A DNA stretch of 64,000 nucleotides from Haloterrigena gelatinilytica (GCF_013342145.1 NZ_JABUQZ010000001.1:1736001-1800000), one strand, 5' to 3'; positions 8,507 to 17,442 are shown, counted from the stretch's first letter. The notes: a model not told the origin generated them from the sequence alone. Numbers and translations: made by a program.

Positions 8507-9544
8507 TCAGCCGCGATACCGCCAGACGCGCGTCCCCTCGCCGCCGTCGACGGCGTCGACCTGTTTGAGTCCCGCCTTGATACAGCGCCACCAGCCGTCG
8601 CTCGTGTCGTAGCCGGCCGGACACTCCTCGTAGAGCGCGTCGACGAAATCGGAGCGACGCGCCTCGTCCTCGTCTCGCAAGTAGGCCAGCGCCCGCCCGA
8701 CGGCGCGGCGGCGCTTCTCGATCGTCTCCGCGGATCGGCCCGGAATCGAGAGTTCGTCGAGCTCGGTGATATCCTCGCCGGGTCGGACGCCGTCGCCGGC
8801 CAGCTGGGTCGAGGACGTGTACTCGAGGCCGGTCTGGACGTCCCGGTTCAGGCGCTTGCGCGTGGTCGCGACCGCGCGCCGGGAGAGTTCGTCGAGTCGC
8901 TCGGTCTCGACGGAGCCGAGCACGCCGGCGTCCTCGTGGACGGGGTCCTCGCGAATGCGCGCGACGCGCTCTGGTGACAGGCCGGAGGGGTTCTCTCCGG
9001 TTGACTCAGTTTCGGTTGTCTCGCTTGCGGTCGGACTCGGGTCTCCCTCACCGTCCGCTGGCTCCGCTCGAGTCGTCGAGTCCGTCGATTCGGTCGCGAC
9101 GCTCGAGTCTGGGCTCTGCCGAACCGTTCGGGGCGAACCGTGGACTTCGAGTACCGGTTCGCGGTTCACCGGCGTCCCCTCGGTCCGTCGGTCTCGCTCG
9201 TCGCCCTCGGTCTCGCTCCCCTCGAGTGTCCGTTCGACGCTCTCGTCAGCAGTCTCGGCCGCTGAGTCGTCGGCCGCTCGCGGCTCGCCGTCCGCGCGGT
9301 CGCTCTCGACCGCCTGCGCGAGCGTCGCCACCCGCTCCTCGAGGCGGGCGATGCGCTCGCGGTGGTCTGTCAGGAGGCGGTCCCGTTTCCGATCGCGGTC
9401 AGGCCCCGCTCCGGCGTCGATCGAGCCGCGGTGTTCGACGATCCACCGGACGTACGCCTGTCGACTCTCGAAGCCGAACAGTTCCCGCTCGGCCTCGAGC
9501 GCGTCGACGGTCTCGTCCTCGAGTTCGATGGAGAGGGCCTGCAT
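8507..9544 (-). CDS. haloarchaeal protein with ribbon-helix-helix-like N-terminus
   Basis: 345 residues. The first 45 (MQALSIELEDETVDALEAER...) look like a ribbon-helix-helix or similar small dimerising domain, then a coiled coil (about 60-85). A long Ser/Thr/Glu/Asp-rich linker (about 85-205) is probably disordered. The C-terminal 135 residues form a folded-looking domain with RRAVGRALAYLRDEDEARRS and two Trp-rich patches (GWWRCIKAGL, TRVWRYRG). Function unknown; DNA binding is inference. I chose ATG 9544 over two upstream ATGs because a perfect CTTTTATA box lies 24-31 bases before it and overlaps the longer versions. Confidence 0.75.
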   Translation of the reverse strand: MQALSIELEDETVDALEAERELFGFESRQAYVRWIVEHRGSIDAGAGPDRDRKRDRLLTDHRERIARLEERVATLAQAVESDRADGEPRAADDSAAETADESVERTLEGSETEGDERDRRTEGTPVNREPVLEVHGSPRTVRQSPDSSVATESTDSTTRAEPADGEGDPSPTASETTETESTGENPSGLSPERVARIREDPVHEDAGVLGSVETERLDELSRRAVATTRKRLNRDVQTGLEYTSSTQLAGDGVRPGEDITELDELSIPGRSAETIEKRRRAVGRALAYLRDEDEARRSDFVDALYEECPAGYDTSDGWWRCIKAGLKQVDAVDGGEGTRVWRYRG

Positions 9545-9567
9545 CGTCCCCGGATTGCCGATCATCG

Positions 9568-9575
9568 TATAAAAG
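9568..9575 (-). promoter_or_regulatory. TATA box deciding the start at 9544
   Basis: CTTTTATA on the minus strand, centred 27 bases before ATG 9544. It overlaps or abuts the alternative upstream starts, which makes them unlikely. Confidence 0.7.
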
Positions 9576-9684
9576 TGCTCGTCAGACGCCACGAGGACGG
9601 TCGCATCGCTGGAGCACGGAAGCGGCTCGAAGCGAGAGCAGAACGAAAGCGAAAGAACGCAGAAGTCGCGCTATCGCCCAGCCG

Positions 9685-10905
9685 TTAGTCGCGCTGGCGA
9701 AGTCGCGCGCCGATCAGGTCCTCGAGATCGTCGCGGAGTTCGTCGACGTCGATCTCCTCGAGGACGGGCACGAAGAAGCCCTCGACGAGCATGTTCCGGG
9801 CCGCGCGGGGGTCGACACCGCGGGAGGTCATGTAGAACAGGTCCTCCCGGTCGATCTGGCCGACCGTCGCGGAGTGGCTGGCCTCGGTGTCGTGGTTGTT
9901 GATGATCAGCTTCGGGGAGGCGTCGGCCTCGCTCTCGTCGGAGAGCATCAGCGTGTTCTCGCGCTGGTAAGAGCTGGTGTCCCACGCGTCGGCGCCGACG
10001 TCCTGGACGCCCTCGTAGACCGAGCGAGCGACGTCGTCGGTGACGCCGCGGGTGACGAGGTCGGCGGTCGTGTGCTCGGCGCGGTGCCAGACCTTCGCGT
10101 CTAAGTCGAAGTGCTGGTCGTTGTGGCCGTAGAAGGCGCCGACGATCTGGGTCTCCGAGGAGTCGCCGCGAAGCTCCGTCGAGACCTCGGTCTTGGTCAG
10201 CTGCGTCCCGAGGTTGCCCTCGATCCAGTCGATCGTGGCGTAGGTGTCGGTGACGCCGCGCTTGACGGTGAAGTTGTAGGCCTCCTCCGAGAGGTTCTGG
10301 AGGCTGCCGTACTGGACGTAGCTGTTCTCGCCGGCGGCGACTTCGACGACGCCGCTGTAGTACTGCTCCTCGGCTTCCTCGCCGGTCGACTGTCGCTCTA
10401 AGATCGTGACCGAGGACGACTCCTCGGTGACGACGAGCGTGTAGTTGAACAGCGAGCGGGAGTTCTGCTCGGTCCGGACGGTCACGTCCTCGGCGTCGAC
10501 GCCCTCGGGGACGTAGATGACCGTCCCGGTGCTAAACAGCGCCGTCGAGAGCGCCGTCAGGTAGTTCTCCTGGGGATCGACGATGCTGCCGAAGTGCTCC
10601 TTGAGGAGCTCCTCGTGTTCCTGGACCGCGTCGGCCCACGAGAGGACGTCGGCCTCGTCGGGACCGATCTGATCCTTGTTCTCGGCCGCGTTCAGCGGGT
10701 CCACCAGCGACTCGAAGTCCAGCTCGTGGAGGTCCGTCCACTCCCGTCCCGGCGTCTTGATGACGTCGGGCATGTCGAGGGAGTCGAGGGCCTCGAGGGC
10801 CTCGAGACGGGTCTCTAAGAGCCACTCGGGCTCGTCGAGACCGCCGCTGATTTCGCGTACCTGTTCTTCGGTCAGATTGGCGTGTACCTGTGTTCCTGCG
10901 CTCAT
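9685..10905 (-). CDS. sufD: Fe-S cluster assembly scaffold SufD
   Basis: 406 residues, SufB/SufD beta-helix family. SufD pairs with SufB and the SufC ATPase to build [Fe-S] clusters in the cytoplasm. The core repeats (NSRSLFNYTLVVTEESSSVTI, YVQYGSLQNLSEEAYNF, DQHFDLDAKVWHRAEHTTAD) and the C-terminal SRGVDPRAARNMLVEGFFVPVLEEI block are diagnostic. The ATG follows the sufB stop by one base, so the two are translationally close in one operon sufC-sufB-sufD. It is called SufD rather than a second SufB by operon position and the shorter N-terminus. Confidence 0.93.
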   Translation of the reverse strand: MSAGTQVHANLTEEQVREISGGLDEPEWLLETRLEALEALDSLDMPDVIKTPGREWTDLHELDFESLVDPLNAAENKDQIGPDEADVLSWADAVQEHEELLKEHFGSIVDPQENYLTALSTALFSTGTVIYVPEGVDAEDVTVRTEQNSRSLFNYTLVVTEESSSVTILERQSTGEEAEEQYYSGVVEVAAGENSYVQYGSLQNLSEEAYNFTVKRGVTDTYATIDWIEGNLGTQLTKTEVSTELRGDSSETQIVGAFYGHNDQHFDLDAKVWHRAEHTTADLVTRGVTDDVARSVYEGVQDVGADAWDTSSYQRENTLMLSDESEADASPKLIINNHDTEASHSATVGQIDREDLFYMTSRGVDPRAARNMLVEGFFVPVLEEIDVDELRDDLEDLIGARLRQRD

Positions 10906-10906
10906 A

Positions 10907-12337
10907 TTATCCGAGGCTCCCCTCCATCTCGAGTTCGATGAGACGGTTGAGTTCGACCGCGTACTCGATCGGCAGTTCCTCCGTGATCGGCTCGATGAAG
11001 CCGGCGACGATCATCTTCTTGGCGTCGTCGTCGTCCAGTCCGCGCGACTGGAGGTAGAAGATGTCCTCGTCGCCGATCTTGCCGACGGTCGCCTCGTGGG
11101 CGACGTCGACCTTCGACTCCTCGATCTCCATGTACGGCATGGTGTCCGAGGTGGACTCGTTGTCGAACATCAGAGCGTCGCACTCGACGGCGGTCGAGGA
11201 GTTCTCGGCGCCGTCGGCGATGTGGACGAGGCCGCGGTAGTTGGTGCGGCCGCCGTCCTTGGAGATCGACTTGGACTCGATGGTCGAACTCGTGTCGGGC
11301 GCGTTGTGGTAGACCTTCGCGCCGGTGTCGATGTCCTGGCCCTCGCCCGCGAAGGCGATGGTGATGTGGGTGTCGGTCGCGCCGCGACCCTTGAGGATCG
11401 TACACGGGTAGAGCATGGTCGCTTTCGAGCCCATGCTGCCCGAGACCCACTCCATCGTGCCGCCGGCCTCGCAGATGGCGCGCTTGGTGTTCAGGTTGAA
11501 CGTGTTCTTCGACCAGTTCTGGACGGTCGAGTACTGGACGTGAGCGTCCTCGCCCACGAAGACCTCGACGCCGCCCGAGTGGAGGTTGTGCGTGCCGTAC
11601 TTCGGGGCCGAACAGCCCTCGATGTAGTGGACCTCGGAGCCTTCCTCGGCGATGATGAGCGTGTGCTCGAACTGGCCCATCCCTTCCGAGTTCATGCGGA
11701 AGTAGGCCTGGACGGGCATCTCGACGGTGACGTCTTCGGGGACGTAGACGAACGAGCCGCCCGACCAGACGGCCCCGTGCAGCGCGGCGAACTTGTTGTC
11801 GCTCGGCGGCACGCAGGTCGTCATGAAGTGCTCTTTGACGAGCTCGGGGTGCTCCTGGACGGCCTTGTCCATGTTACAGAAGATGACCCCCTTCTCCTCC
11901 CACTGCTCTTGCATGTTCTGGTAGACGACTTCGGACTCGTACTGGGCGCCGACGCCCGAGAGGGCGTTCTTCTCGGCTTCCGGGATGCCCAGCTTGTCGA
12001 ACGTGTCCTTGATGTCGTCGGGCAGCTCCGTCCAGTCGTCGACGCCTTCGCGCTTGTCGACGTCCGGGCGGATGTAGGGGATGATCTCTTCGACGTCCAG
12101 TTCGGAGAGGTCCGGCATGCCGGGCCAGTCGGACGGCATCGGCATGTTCTGGTACTGCTCGAGCGCGCGGAGGCGTCGCTCGAGCATCCAGTCGGGCTCG
12201 TCCTTGTCTTCGGAGATCATGCGGATGACCTCCTCGGTCAGGCCCTTGTCGGATTTGACCGCGGCGTTCTCGTCTTTCTTGAACTCGAACCGGGCCTCGG
12301 TGTCGGTCTCTTTTAGGTGGTCTTGATCGGAACTCAT
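10907..12337 (-). CDS. sufB: Fe-S cluster assembly scaffold SufB
   Basis: 476 residues, the larger and more conserved scaffold of the SUF machine. Recognisable blocks include NKFAALHGAVWSGGSFVYVP, EGCSAPKYGTHNLHSGGVEV, VQYSTVQNWSKNTFNLNTKR and the C-terminal QSRGLDDDDAKKMIVAGFIE. Cys residues of the cluster-building site are present (for example ICEAGG and PCTILKGRG). It assembles Fe-S clusters with SufC and SufD for transfer to apoproteins. It starts 61 bases after sufC and is followed by sufD after a single base. The ATG at 12337 gives the usual haloarchaeal acidic N-terminus. Confidence 0.96.
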   Translation of the reverse strand: MSSDQDHLKETDTEARFEFKKDENAAVKSDKGLTEEVIRMISEDKDEPDWMLERRLRALEQYQNMPMPSDWPGMPDLSELDVEEIIPYIRPDVDKREGVDDWTELPDDIKDTFDKLGIPEAEKNALSGVGAQYESEVVYQNMQEQWEEKGVIFCNMDKAVQEHPELVKEHFMTTCVPPSDNKFAALHGAVWSGGSFVYVPEDVTVEMPVQAYFRMNSEGMGQFEHTLIIAEEGSEVHYIEGCSAPKYGTHNLHSGGVEVFVGEDAHVQYSTVQNWSKNTFNLNTKRAICEAGGTMEWVSGSMGSKATMLYPCTILKGRGATDTHITIAFAGEGQDIDTGAKVYHNAPDTSSTIESKSISKDGGRTNYRGLVHIADGAENSSTAVECDALMFDNESTSDTMPYMEIEESKVDVAHEATVGKIGDEDIFYLQSRGLDDDDAKKMIVAGFIEPITEELPIEYAVELNRLIELEMEGSLG

Positions 12338-12398
12338 TGGTTGATGTGGTTTGTGGTTACGGCTGTAGCGTTATTACGGTTGTTCTAGTCGAATCCGG

Positions 12399-13307
12399 TT
12401 ACGCGGTGCCGTAGACGTCTTCGCGGACCCAGTCGTACCCCTTGTCCTCGAGCTTCTCGGCGAGCTCGGGACCGCCGCTCTTGGCGATCTGGCCGTCGAG
12501 CATCACGTGGACGTGATCGGGCTCGACGTAGTCGAGGATGCGCTGGTAGTGGGTGATCTGGAGGATACCGGTGCCCTGCTCGTCGCGCAGGGCGTTGATG
12601 CCCTCCGAGACGTCCTGCAGTCGGTCGATGTCGAGCCCGGAGTCGATCTCGTCGAGGACGGCGACCGAGGGCTCGAGGATGGCGGCCTGCAGCACTTCGT
12701 TCTGTTTCTTCTCCCCACCGGAGAAGCCGGCGTTGAGGTAGCGCTGGGCGAACTTCTCGTCCATGTCCAGCTGCTCCATCTTCTCCTGGAGGATCTGCTG
12801 GAACTCGGCGACGCCGACCTCGCCCTCGTCCGCGGGGCCTTCCATCGGCGAGGACTCGAAGCCTTCGTCCTCCTCGTCTTCGTCTTCGCCGTCCTCGTCC
12901 TCGAAGAGCTCCTCGCGCTCCTCGATCTTGGCGTTCAGCGCCGTGCGGAGGAAGTTCGTCATCGTGACGCCCTCGATCTCGGCCGGATACTGGAAGCCGA
13001 GGAAGATGCCGAGCGCGGCGCGCTCGTTGGGCTCGAGATCCAGCAGGTTCCAGGTGCGCTGGTCCTCGTCGATCTCGATGTCCTCGCCGAACTCCTCGTC
13101 CTCGAGGTGGAGCAGCACCTCGCCCTCGGTGACCTCGTAGGCGGGGTGACCGGCGATGACCTTCGCGGTCGTCGACTTCCCGGAGCCGTTGGGCCCCATC
13201 AGGGCGTGAATCTCGCCGGACTCGACCTCGAGATCGACGCCCTCGAGAATTTTCTCGTCGCCCTCCGCCACTTCCGCGTGCAGGTTGGATAGTTCGAGAC
13301 GTGCCAT
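12399..13307 (-). CDS. sufC: Fe-S cluster assembly ATPase SufC
   Basis: 302 residues, ABC-type ATPase that drives SufB/SufD. Walker A GPNGSGKST is at residues 38-46; the signature region FSGGEKKQNEVLQ and Walker B VAVLDEIDSGLD follow. An acidic insert (about residues 125-150, almost all Glu/Asp) is longer than in bacterial SufC and may be a salt adaptation. The frame is open to 13385, but the family start MARLELSNLHAEV is at 13307, where I place it. It is first in the suf operon; the 5' region holds a 20-base palindrome (13353-13372). Confidence 0.96.
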   Translation of the reverse strand: MARLELSNLHAEVAEGDEKILEGVDLEVESGEIHALMGPNGSGKSTTAKVIAGHPAYEVTEGEVLLHLEDEEFGEDIEIDEDQRTWNLLDLEPNERAALGIFLGFQYPAEIEGVTMTNFLRTALNAKIEEREELFEDEDGEDEDEEDEGFESSPMEGPADEGEVGVAEFQQILQEKMEQLDMDEKFAQRYLNAGFSGGEKKQNEVLQAAILEPSVAVLDEIDSGLDIDRLQDVSEGINALRDEQGTGILQITHYQRILDYVEPDHVHVMLDGQIAKSGGPELAEKLEDKGYDWVREDVYGTA

Positions 13308-13352
13308 AGTACTTGCTCGTTTGAACAGTGGGTCGTATGACTGATAACGGTT

Positions 13353-13372
13353 TCGTATCCAATTGGATACGA
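13353..13372. promoter_or_regulatory. perfect 20-base palindrome upstream of sufC, likely operator
   Basis: TCGTATCCAA followed by its exact reverse complement TTGGATACGA. It lies 46-65 bases before the sufC ATG in an otherwise AT-rich leader. A palindrome this long without a spacer is typical of a dimeric regulator's site; the protein that would bind is not known from the sequence. Confidence 0.6.
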
Positions 13373-13433
13373 TCCCATAACGCAAAAATAAGTTGCTATA
13401 TCAGGAACTATGGTGGCGCAACGGAAAACTACA

Positions 13434-14231
13434 TCAATTCACTTCGCGCATTCGTCTTCCGATATCTCCACCAAGTATCGGAACATCCCCCTCTAAGAGC
13501 GCTCTCTGCTGGCTTTCCGGCAGACGCTCCATGAATGTGTGGCAGAGACGACAGAGTTGTATCAGGTTATCCATTGTATGGGCATTGGACGGATCGTCGA
13601 ACGCGCGAATAGGGCGGATATGATGAACATCTGGGTTTCGGCCGATCGCGTCCGAATCAACTTCGCACAATTGGCACGTATTGTTGTCCCGTTCTCGCAC
13701 GCGCCGACGAGCGTTCTTCCAGATGCCAGTGTAAAATCGCGTTTGGGAGTCGGGGTCCCACTGATGATGGTTCTCACCGCGCCGGTTCTGGGACTGCCAT
13801 TCTGCGTAACAATTTATATCACAGAACTGTTCTGATTTCGTCTCCAAACGACTCGGATACACGGTTTTCGGTGCTCCACAGTTCGAACACTCCACCGATT
13901 CTTTCCCCTTCCACCATGGACTATTTTCCCCGCTAACGCGTCCGGTCTCTTTCAAAAATTCACCCTGACATTGGTTATCGCAGAAGAAGCGTTCCGACTG
14001 TTCGTAATGACAGGGTGGTATCTCCTTCTGAGTTCCGCAGTATTCGCAGTGGACTTCGTGTGTTTCGACGTCCTGGTTCGCCGTCCGACGGTCGATACCG
14101 TGTTCTTCCATTCGGTTATAAACGGTCGTCATCGAACAGCCGACCTCGTCAGCGATCTCCGAAAGCGTCATTTCCTCGTTGTGGTACCAGTGACGGAGTT
14201 TTTCGGTTGGAATAGTGACTTTTTCAGACAT
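13434..14231 (-). CDS. free-standing HNH endonuclease with N-terminal HTH and zinc knuckles
   Basis: 265 residues. Order: HTH of the resolvase/homeodomain-like type (about 10-45, LSEIADEVGCSMTTVYNRM), a first zinc module (CEYC...CDNQC, about 60-85), a GENSPWWKG motif, a second zinc module (CSNC...CDINC, about 105-135), another GENHHQWD motif, and a C-terminal HNH nuclease (CQLC...DVHHIRPI...NLIQLCRLCH, about 185-240). The architecture resembles free-standing homing-type HNH enzymes of phages and archaea. Base composition is clearly lower in G+C than its neighbours and codon use is different, suggesting transfer. ATG 14231 is chosen; an upstream GTG at 14276 is possible. Confidence 0.85.
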   Translation of the reverse strand: MSEKVTIPTEKLRHWYHNEEMTLSEIADEVGCSMTTVYNRMEEHGIDRRTANQDVETHEVHCEYCGTQKEIPPCHYEQSERFFCDNQCQGEFLKETGRVSGENSPWWKGKESVECSNCGAPKTVYPSRLETKSEQFCDINCYAEWQSQNRRGENHHQWDPDSQTRFYTGIWKNARRRVRERDNNTCQLCEVDSDAIGRNPDVHHIRPIRAFDDPSNAHTMDNLIQLCRLCHTFMERLPESQQRALLEGDVPILGGDIGRRMREVN

Positions 14232-14391
14232 TCTGAGTTCCACTCTCTGATCCGGCTGATTTTCGCATACGATCACTTACTATCACATATTAATAGTTAG
14301 TTCGACATCTATTTCATTCCTTACACAGCACGAACTATGGACAGCGAAACGCACCTACTAAAGAAGAGACAAGGCTCTTCGTCGGATAGAG

Positions 14392-17130
14392 CTACCAGTA
14401 CTGATCGAGGCCCTGTTGCTCCTGCCCGCTCTTAACTTCGTTCCACGAGACGTCCAGCGCCTCGAGAATCCGCGAAATCGGCCCCTTCAGGGTTTTCTCG
14501 AGCATCTTGTCGTAGTCGACTTCGAACTCCGGCGGGATCTGATCCTCGTACTCGAAGCAGATCACGTCGGGGTCGCGCTTGAATGCGCCGTAGAGGGGGT
14601 CGCGCTGGGGATCGAATCCCTCGCCGCTCTCCATCCGGCGGAAGAAGGCGGGATCGACGCGGTCGAGGTAGAGGCGCTTGGGCTTGCTCCCGCGCTGGAA
14701 GTTGGTCCCCAGCAGCAGATTCGCGTACTTCGCGCCGCGGACCTGCGCCGTATCGGTGTCGTAGTTGTCCAGTCGTTTGCCGATCCCGCCAGGGATGGCG
14801 ATCTCCTCGAGGGAGATGTCGCCCGTGCGGACGTCCTCGATAATCCCGTTGACGTACTCCTTCGCCCCTTCGACGTCGCCCTCGCGGACGATCATCTCGA
14901 TGACCCGGTGTTGGACCTCCTTGGTGATCGGGGCGATGTCCGAGCGCTGGTATTCGAAGCCGACGATGTCGATGTCGTTGACGTCCTTGCCCTCCTTCCA
15001 GACGATGTGGCCGGCGTAGCGTTTCTTCTTGCCCGCCTGGAAGAACCGGCGGTAGAGCTTCTCGAACTCGATCTGGAAGCGGTGGGCCTCCGCGTTTAAA
15101 TCTTCGCGCGCGAAGTCGTCGTAGCGCCCGTTGATGTGCTCCTCGATTTCGAACGATTGCTCGATCGCCTCGTCCTTCGAAATCTCCGGGCCGAGCTCGA
15201 GCATGACCGAGTCGGTGTCCCCATACGTCACCTGATAGTTCAGTTCGTTTGCGGCAGTCTCCGTAAATTCGATGACTTCACGCCCAGTAGCAGTGATTGC
15301 GGATGCTGCTTCTTTGTCATACAGTCGAAATTGTTCCCATCCCGACACGCCGTACAGCGAATTCATGATGACCTTCACCGCGCCCTGCTGGCGGTCGTAC
15401 TGCTCGTACTCGAGGCTCCCGGGCTCGTGCTCGTTTCGCAGCTCCTTCTTCTCCTCGCGCTCGGCGAGCAGTTCCGTGATCATCTCGCGCATGACGCCGT
15501 CGGGTTCTTTCCGGAAGTGAATCTCGTCGTCGCCGATCGGCGCGACGTAGGTCTCGCCCTCGTACTCGTCGGGATCGACCTTCGTCTCCGGCGAGGCGTT
15601 GATCGTCGTCATGCACATCGGGTACAGCGACTTCAGGTCGAGCACGGTGACGTTCTCCTTGACGCCCGTGATCGGCTCGAAGACGGCGCCGCCCTCGTAC
15701 TCCTCGCCGGCCTCCTGCTGGCCCTTCGAGGGGAGGGCGAAGCGGCCGTAGGCCTCGTGGAGGACGTACATGTCGACCGCGTCGCCGGGCGTGGGCGCGT
15801 CCTCGAGTTTACACCCTACGAAGGAGCGCACCTCGTCCCAGAAGGGGATGATCTCCTGCTGGCGGTCGAGTTCCACGCAGAGTTCGACGTCCCGGAGGTT
15901 GTACTCGAGCAGTTTCGTGGGATCGTCCTCCCAGAGGTCGCCGATGTCGCCGGCGTACCGTTCCTTCCCCACGCCCAGTTCGGCCTCGCCGACCGCGTCG
16001 AGCCGGTAGGAATCCAGCTCGGAGAAGACCATCCGCTGGTAGCCGTAGAGCAGGTCGAAGACGACCCGGCCCTTGATATCGGGGCCGCCCCAGTTGCTGC
16101 GCCAGACCTCGTCGACCCGCGAGAGGCGATCGATCGAGAGGTCGTAGTCGTGGTGTGGCCCCTCGAGTTCCTCGAGACGGTCGAGGAAGTACGGCGCGTC
16201 GAAGTCCTCGAAGTTCCAGCCCGTGAGGACGTCGGGATCGGTCTCCTCGACGTACTCGATGAAGGCCTCGAGCATCGCTTCCTCGTCCTCGAAGGCGCGG
16301 ACCTCGTGGTCGATCTCGCCCTCGATCGGATCGTAGTTCTCGATTTCCTCGGGGATCGGCCCGTCGCCGATCGGGGCCTCGTAGAGCCACATGACGTACT
16401 CGTCGCGGTAGGAGTCGTGGCTGGTGAGACAGACGATCGGCTCCTCGCCGTCCTCGGGGAAGCCCGAGCGGTCGTCGACCTCGATGTCGAACGTGTTGAC
16501 GCGCGGCTCGGCGTCGACGTCGACGGCCTCGATCTCGTCGTGGGGGACGACCAGCGAGTCGTCCTCGGCGCGTCGCTCCGGGACGCGGATACCGCTGCGG
16601 ACGTCCTTGTCGATCAGAAACCGGTTCGGGAAGAGGATGTCGGCCTCGAAGTGGTCGAAATCGTCGCGGACCTGGCCGACGTCGCGGGGCGTCTGGCCGA
16701 AGATTTTGGTCAGTTTCTCGCCGCGGATGCTCTCGTAGGGCTCGCCGTCCTCGTCGTACTCCCGACTGCCCGTCAGGCGGTCGTACTGCTCCTCGGGGGG
16801 CTGTTCCAAGCTGTCCGTCGGCGCGTAGAAGTAGGGCCGGAAGCCGACGACCTGCACGTGCTCCAACTCGCCGTCGGGCGTCCGGCCGAAGACGTGCATG
16901 ATCGGCCGCTCCTCGTCGCCGTAGCCCGCAATGGTGTAATCGACCTGCATCACCGCGAGCTCGAGTTCGCCCTCGGGCTCCGGCAGGGTCTCCTCGATTA
17001 CGTCGATTACCTCGGCGGCGCTCGAGCCGCCGTTGCCGGCGACGGCAACCGCCTCTTCCTCCGGCCGCTCGTCCGCGTCGTCGGACTCGCCGCCGAAGTC
17101 CGCGAGTCCGGATTGGCCCGCCTCAGTCAT
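14392..17130 (-). CDS. polB: family B DNA polymerase
   Basis: 912 residues, replicative/repair family B polymerase with proofreading. Exonuclease motifs: TFDIEVDD, NFEDFDAPYFLDRL and YNLRDVELC. Polymerase motifs: DLKSLYPMCM (region II), KVIMNSLYG (region III, residues 586-594) and YGDTDS (region I, 636-641). No intein is present, although regions III and I are favourite intein sites in archaeal PolB. The codons between these two motifs differ sharply from the rest of the gene (see findings). Start ATG 17130 is supported by a TATA box 27 bases upstream; the open frame continues to 17244 but reads as Cys/Arg-rich nonsense. Confidence 0.97.
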   Translation of the reverse strand: MTEAGQSGLADFGGESDDADERPEEEAVAVAGNGGSSAAEVIDVIEETLPEPEGELELAVMQVDYTIAGYGDEERPIMHVFGRTPDGELEHVQVVGFRPYFYAPTDSLEQPPEEQYDRLTGSREYDEDGEPYESIRGEKLTKIFGQTPRDVGQVRDDFDHFEADILFPNRFLIDKDVRSGIRVPERRAEDDSLVVPHDEIEAVDVDAEPRVNTFDIEVDDRSGFPEDGEEPIVCLTSHDSYRDEYVMWLYEAPIGDGPIPEEIENYDPIEGEIDHEVRAFEDEEAMLEAFIEYVEETDPDVLTGWNFEDFDAPYFLDRLEELEGPHHDYDLSIDRLSRVDEVWRSNWGGPDIKGRVVFDLLYGYQRMVFSELDSYRLDAVGEAELGVGKERYAGDIGDLWEDDPTKLLEYNLRDVELCVELDRQQEIIPFWDEVRSFVGCKLEDAPTPGDAVDMYVLHEAYGRFALPSKGQQEAGEEYEGGAVFEPITGVKENVTVLDLKSLYPMCMTTINASPETKVDPDEYEGETYVAPIGDDEIHFRKEPDGVMREMITELLAEREEKKELRNEHEPGSLEYEQYDRQQGAVKVIMNSLYGVSGWEQFRLYDKEAASAITATGREVIEFTETAANELNYQVTYGDTDSVMLELGPEISKDEAIEQSFEIEEHINGRYDDFAREDLNAEAHRFQIEFEKLYRRFFQAGKKKRYAGHIVWKEGKDVNDIDIVGFEYQRSDIAPITKEVQHRVIEMIVREGDVEGAKEYVNGIIEDVRTGDISLEEIAIPGGIGKRLDNYDTDTAQVRGAKYANLLLGTNFQRGSKPKRLYLDRVDPAFFRRMESGEGFDPQRDPLYGAFKRDPDVICFEYEDQIPPEFEVDYDKMLEKTLKGPISRILEALDVSWNEVKSGQEQQGLDQYW

Positions 17131-17152
17131 GGTGTCGGGGTTGGCAGTCGCC

Positions 17153-17161
17153 GGATAAAAA
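17153..17161 (-). promoter_or_regulatory. TATA box of polB
   Basis: TTTTTATCC on the minus strand centred 27 bases before ATG 17130; sets a leaderless start. Confidence 0.65.
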
Positions 17162-17227
17162 CCCCCACACTTCGGTCGACCGTCGCCTCCCCGAGCGCGT
17201 CTCGCAGTTTTGCAAGAGCAACAAGAC

Positions 17228-17233
17228 ATATAA
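17228..17233 (+). promoter_or_regulatory. TATA box of the 60-residue gene
   Basis: ATATAA lying about 27-32 bases before the GTG at 17260, in the divergent region with polB. Confidence 0.5.
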
Positions 17234-17259
17234 TGTGGTAACACTTACCATGAAGTCAG

Positions 17260-17442
17260 GTGATCGAAGTGTCCACCAACGCAGACGACACGACGGATCG
17301 AAGCGAGCCGCGTAGCCAGCCCGAGGGCACCGCGACGATCGAGTCCTACGAGACGGACGACGGTGTCGTCTTCTACGACGCCGAGAACCCGCTCGCGTGG
17401 GTGGAGACTTCTCGAACCCTCACGCTGTCCGAACTGGCCTGA
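17260..17442 (+). CDS. 60-residue acidic haloarchaeal protein
   Basis: GTG start. The translation reads MIEVSTNADDTTDRSEPRSQ and ends in a compact-looking block with DDGVVFYDAENPLAWVETS, a pattern I associate with small conserved haloarchaeal proteins of unknown function. No cysteine motif or membrane segment. A TATA box at 17228-17233 fits a leaderless GTG start; an in-frame GTG at 17269 is an alternative. It is divergent from polB and followed by another small gene on the same strand. Confidence 0.65.
   Translation: MIEVSTNADDTTDRSEPRSQPEGTATIESYETDDGVVFYDAENPLAWVETSRTLTLSELA

Noticed and set aside
14392-17130. Intein in polB
   Set aside because: Both common insertion motifs are uninterrupted and the length is that of an intein-free polymerase. 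Only the codon footprint is unusual.
15136-17241. 700-residue plus-strand frame opposite polB
   Set aside because: It is the antisense shadow of polB; its translation is hydrophobic-acidic with no domain, and polB is unmistakable.
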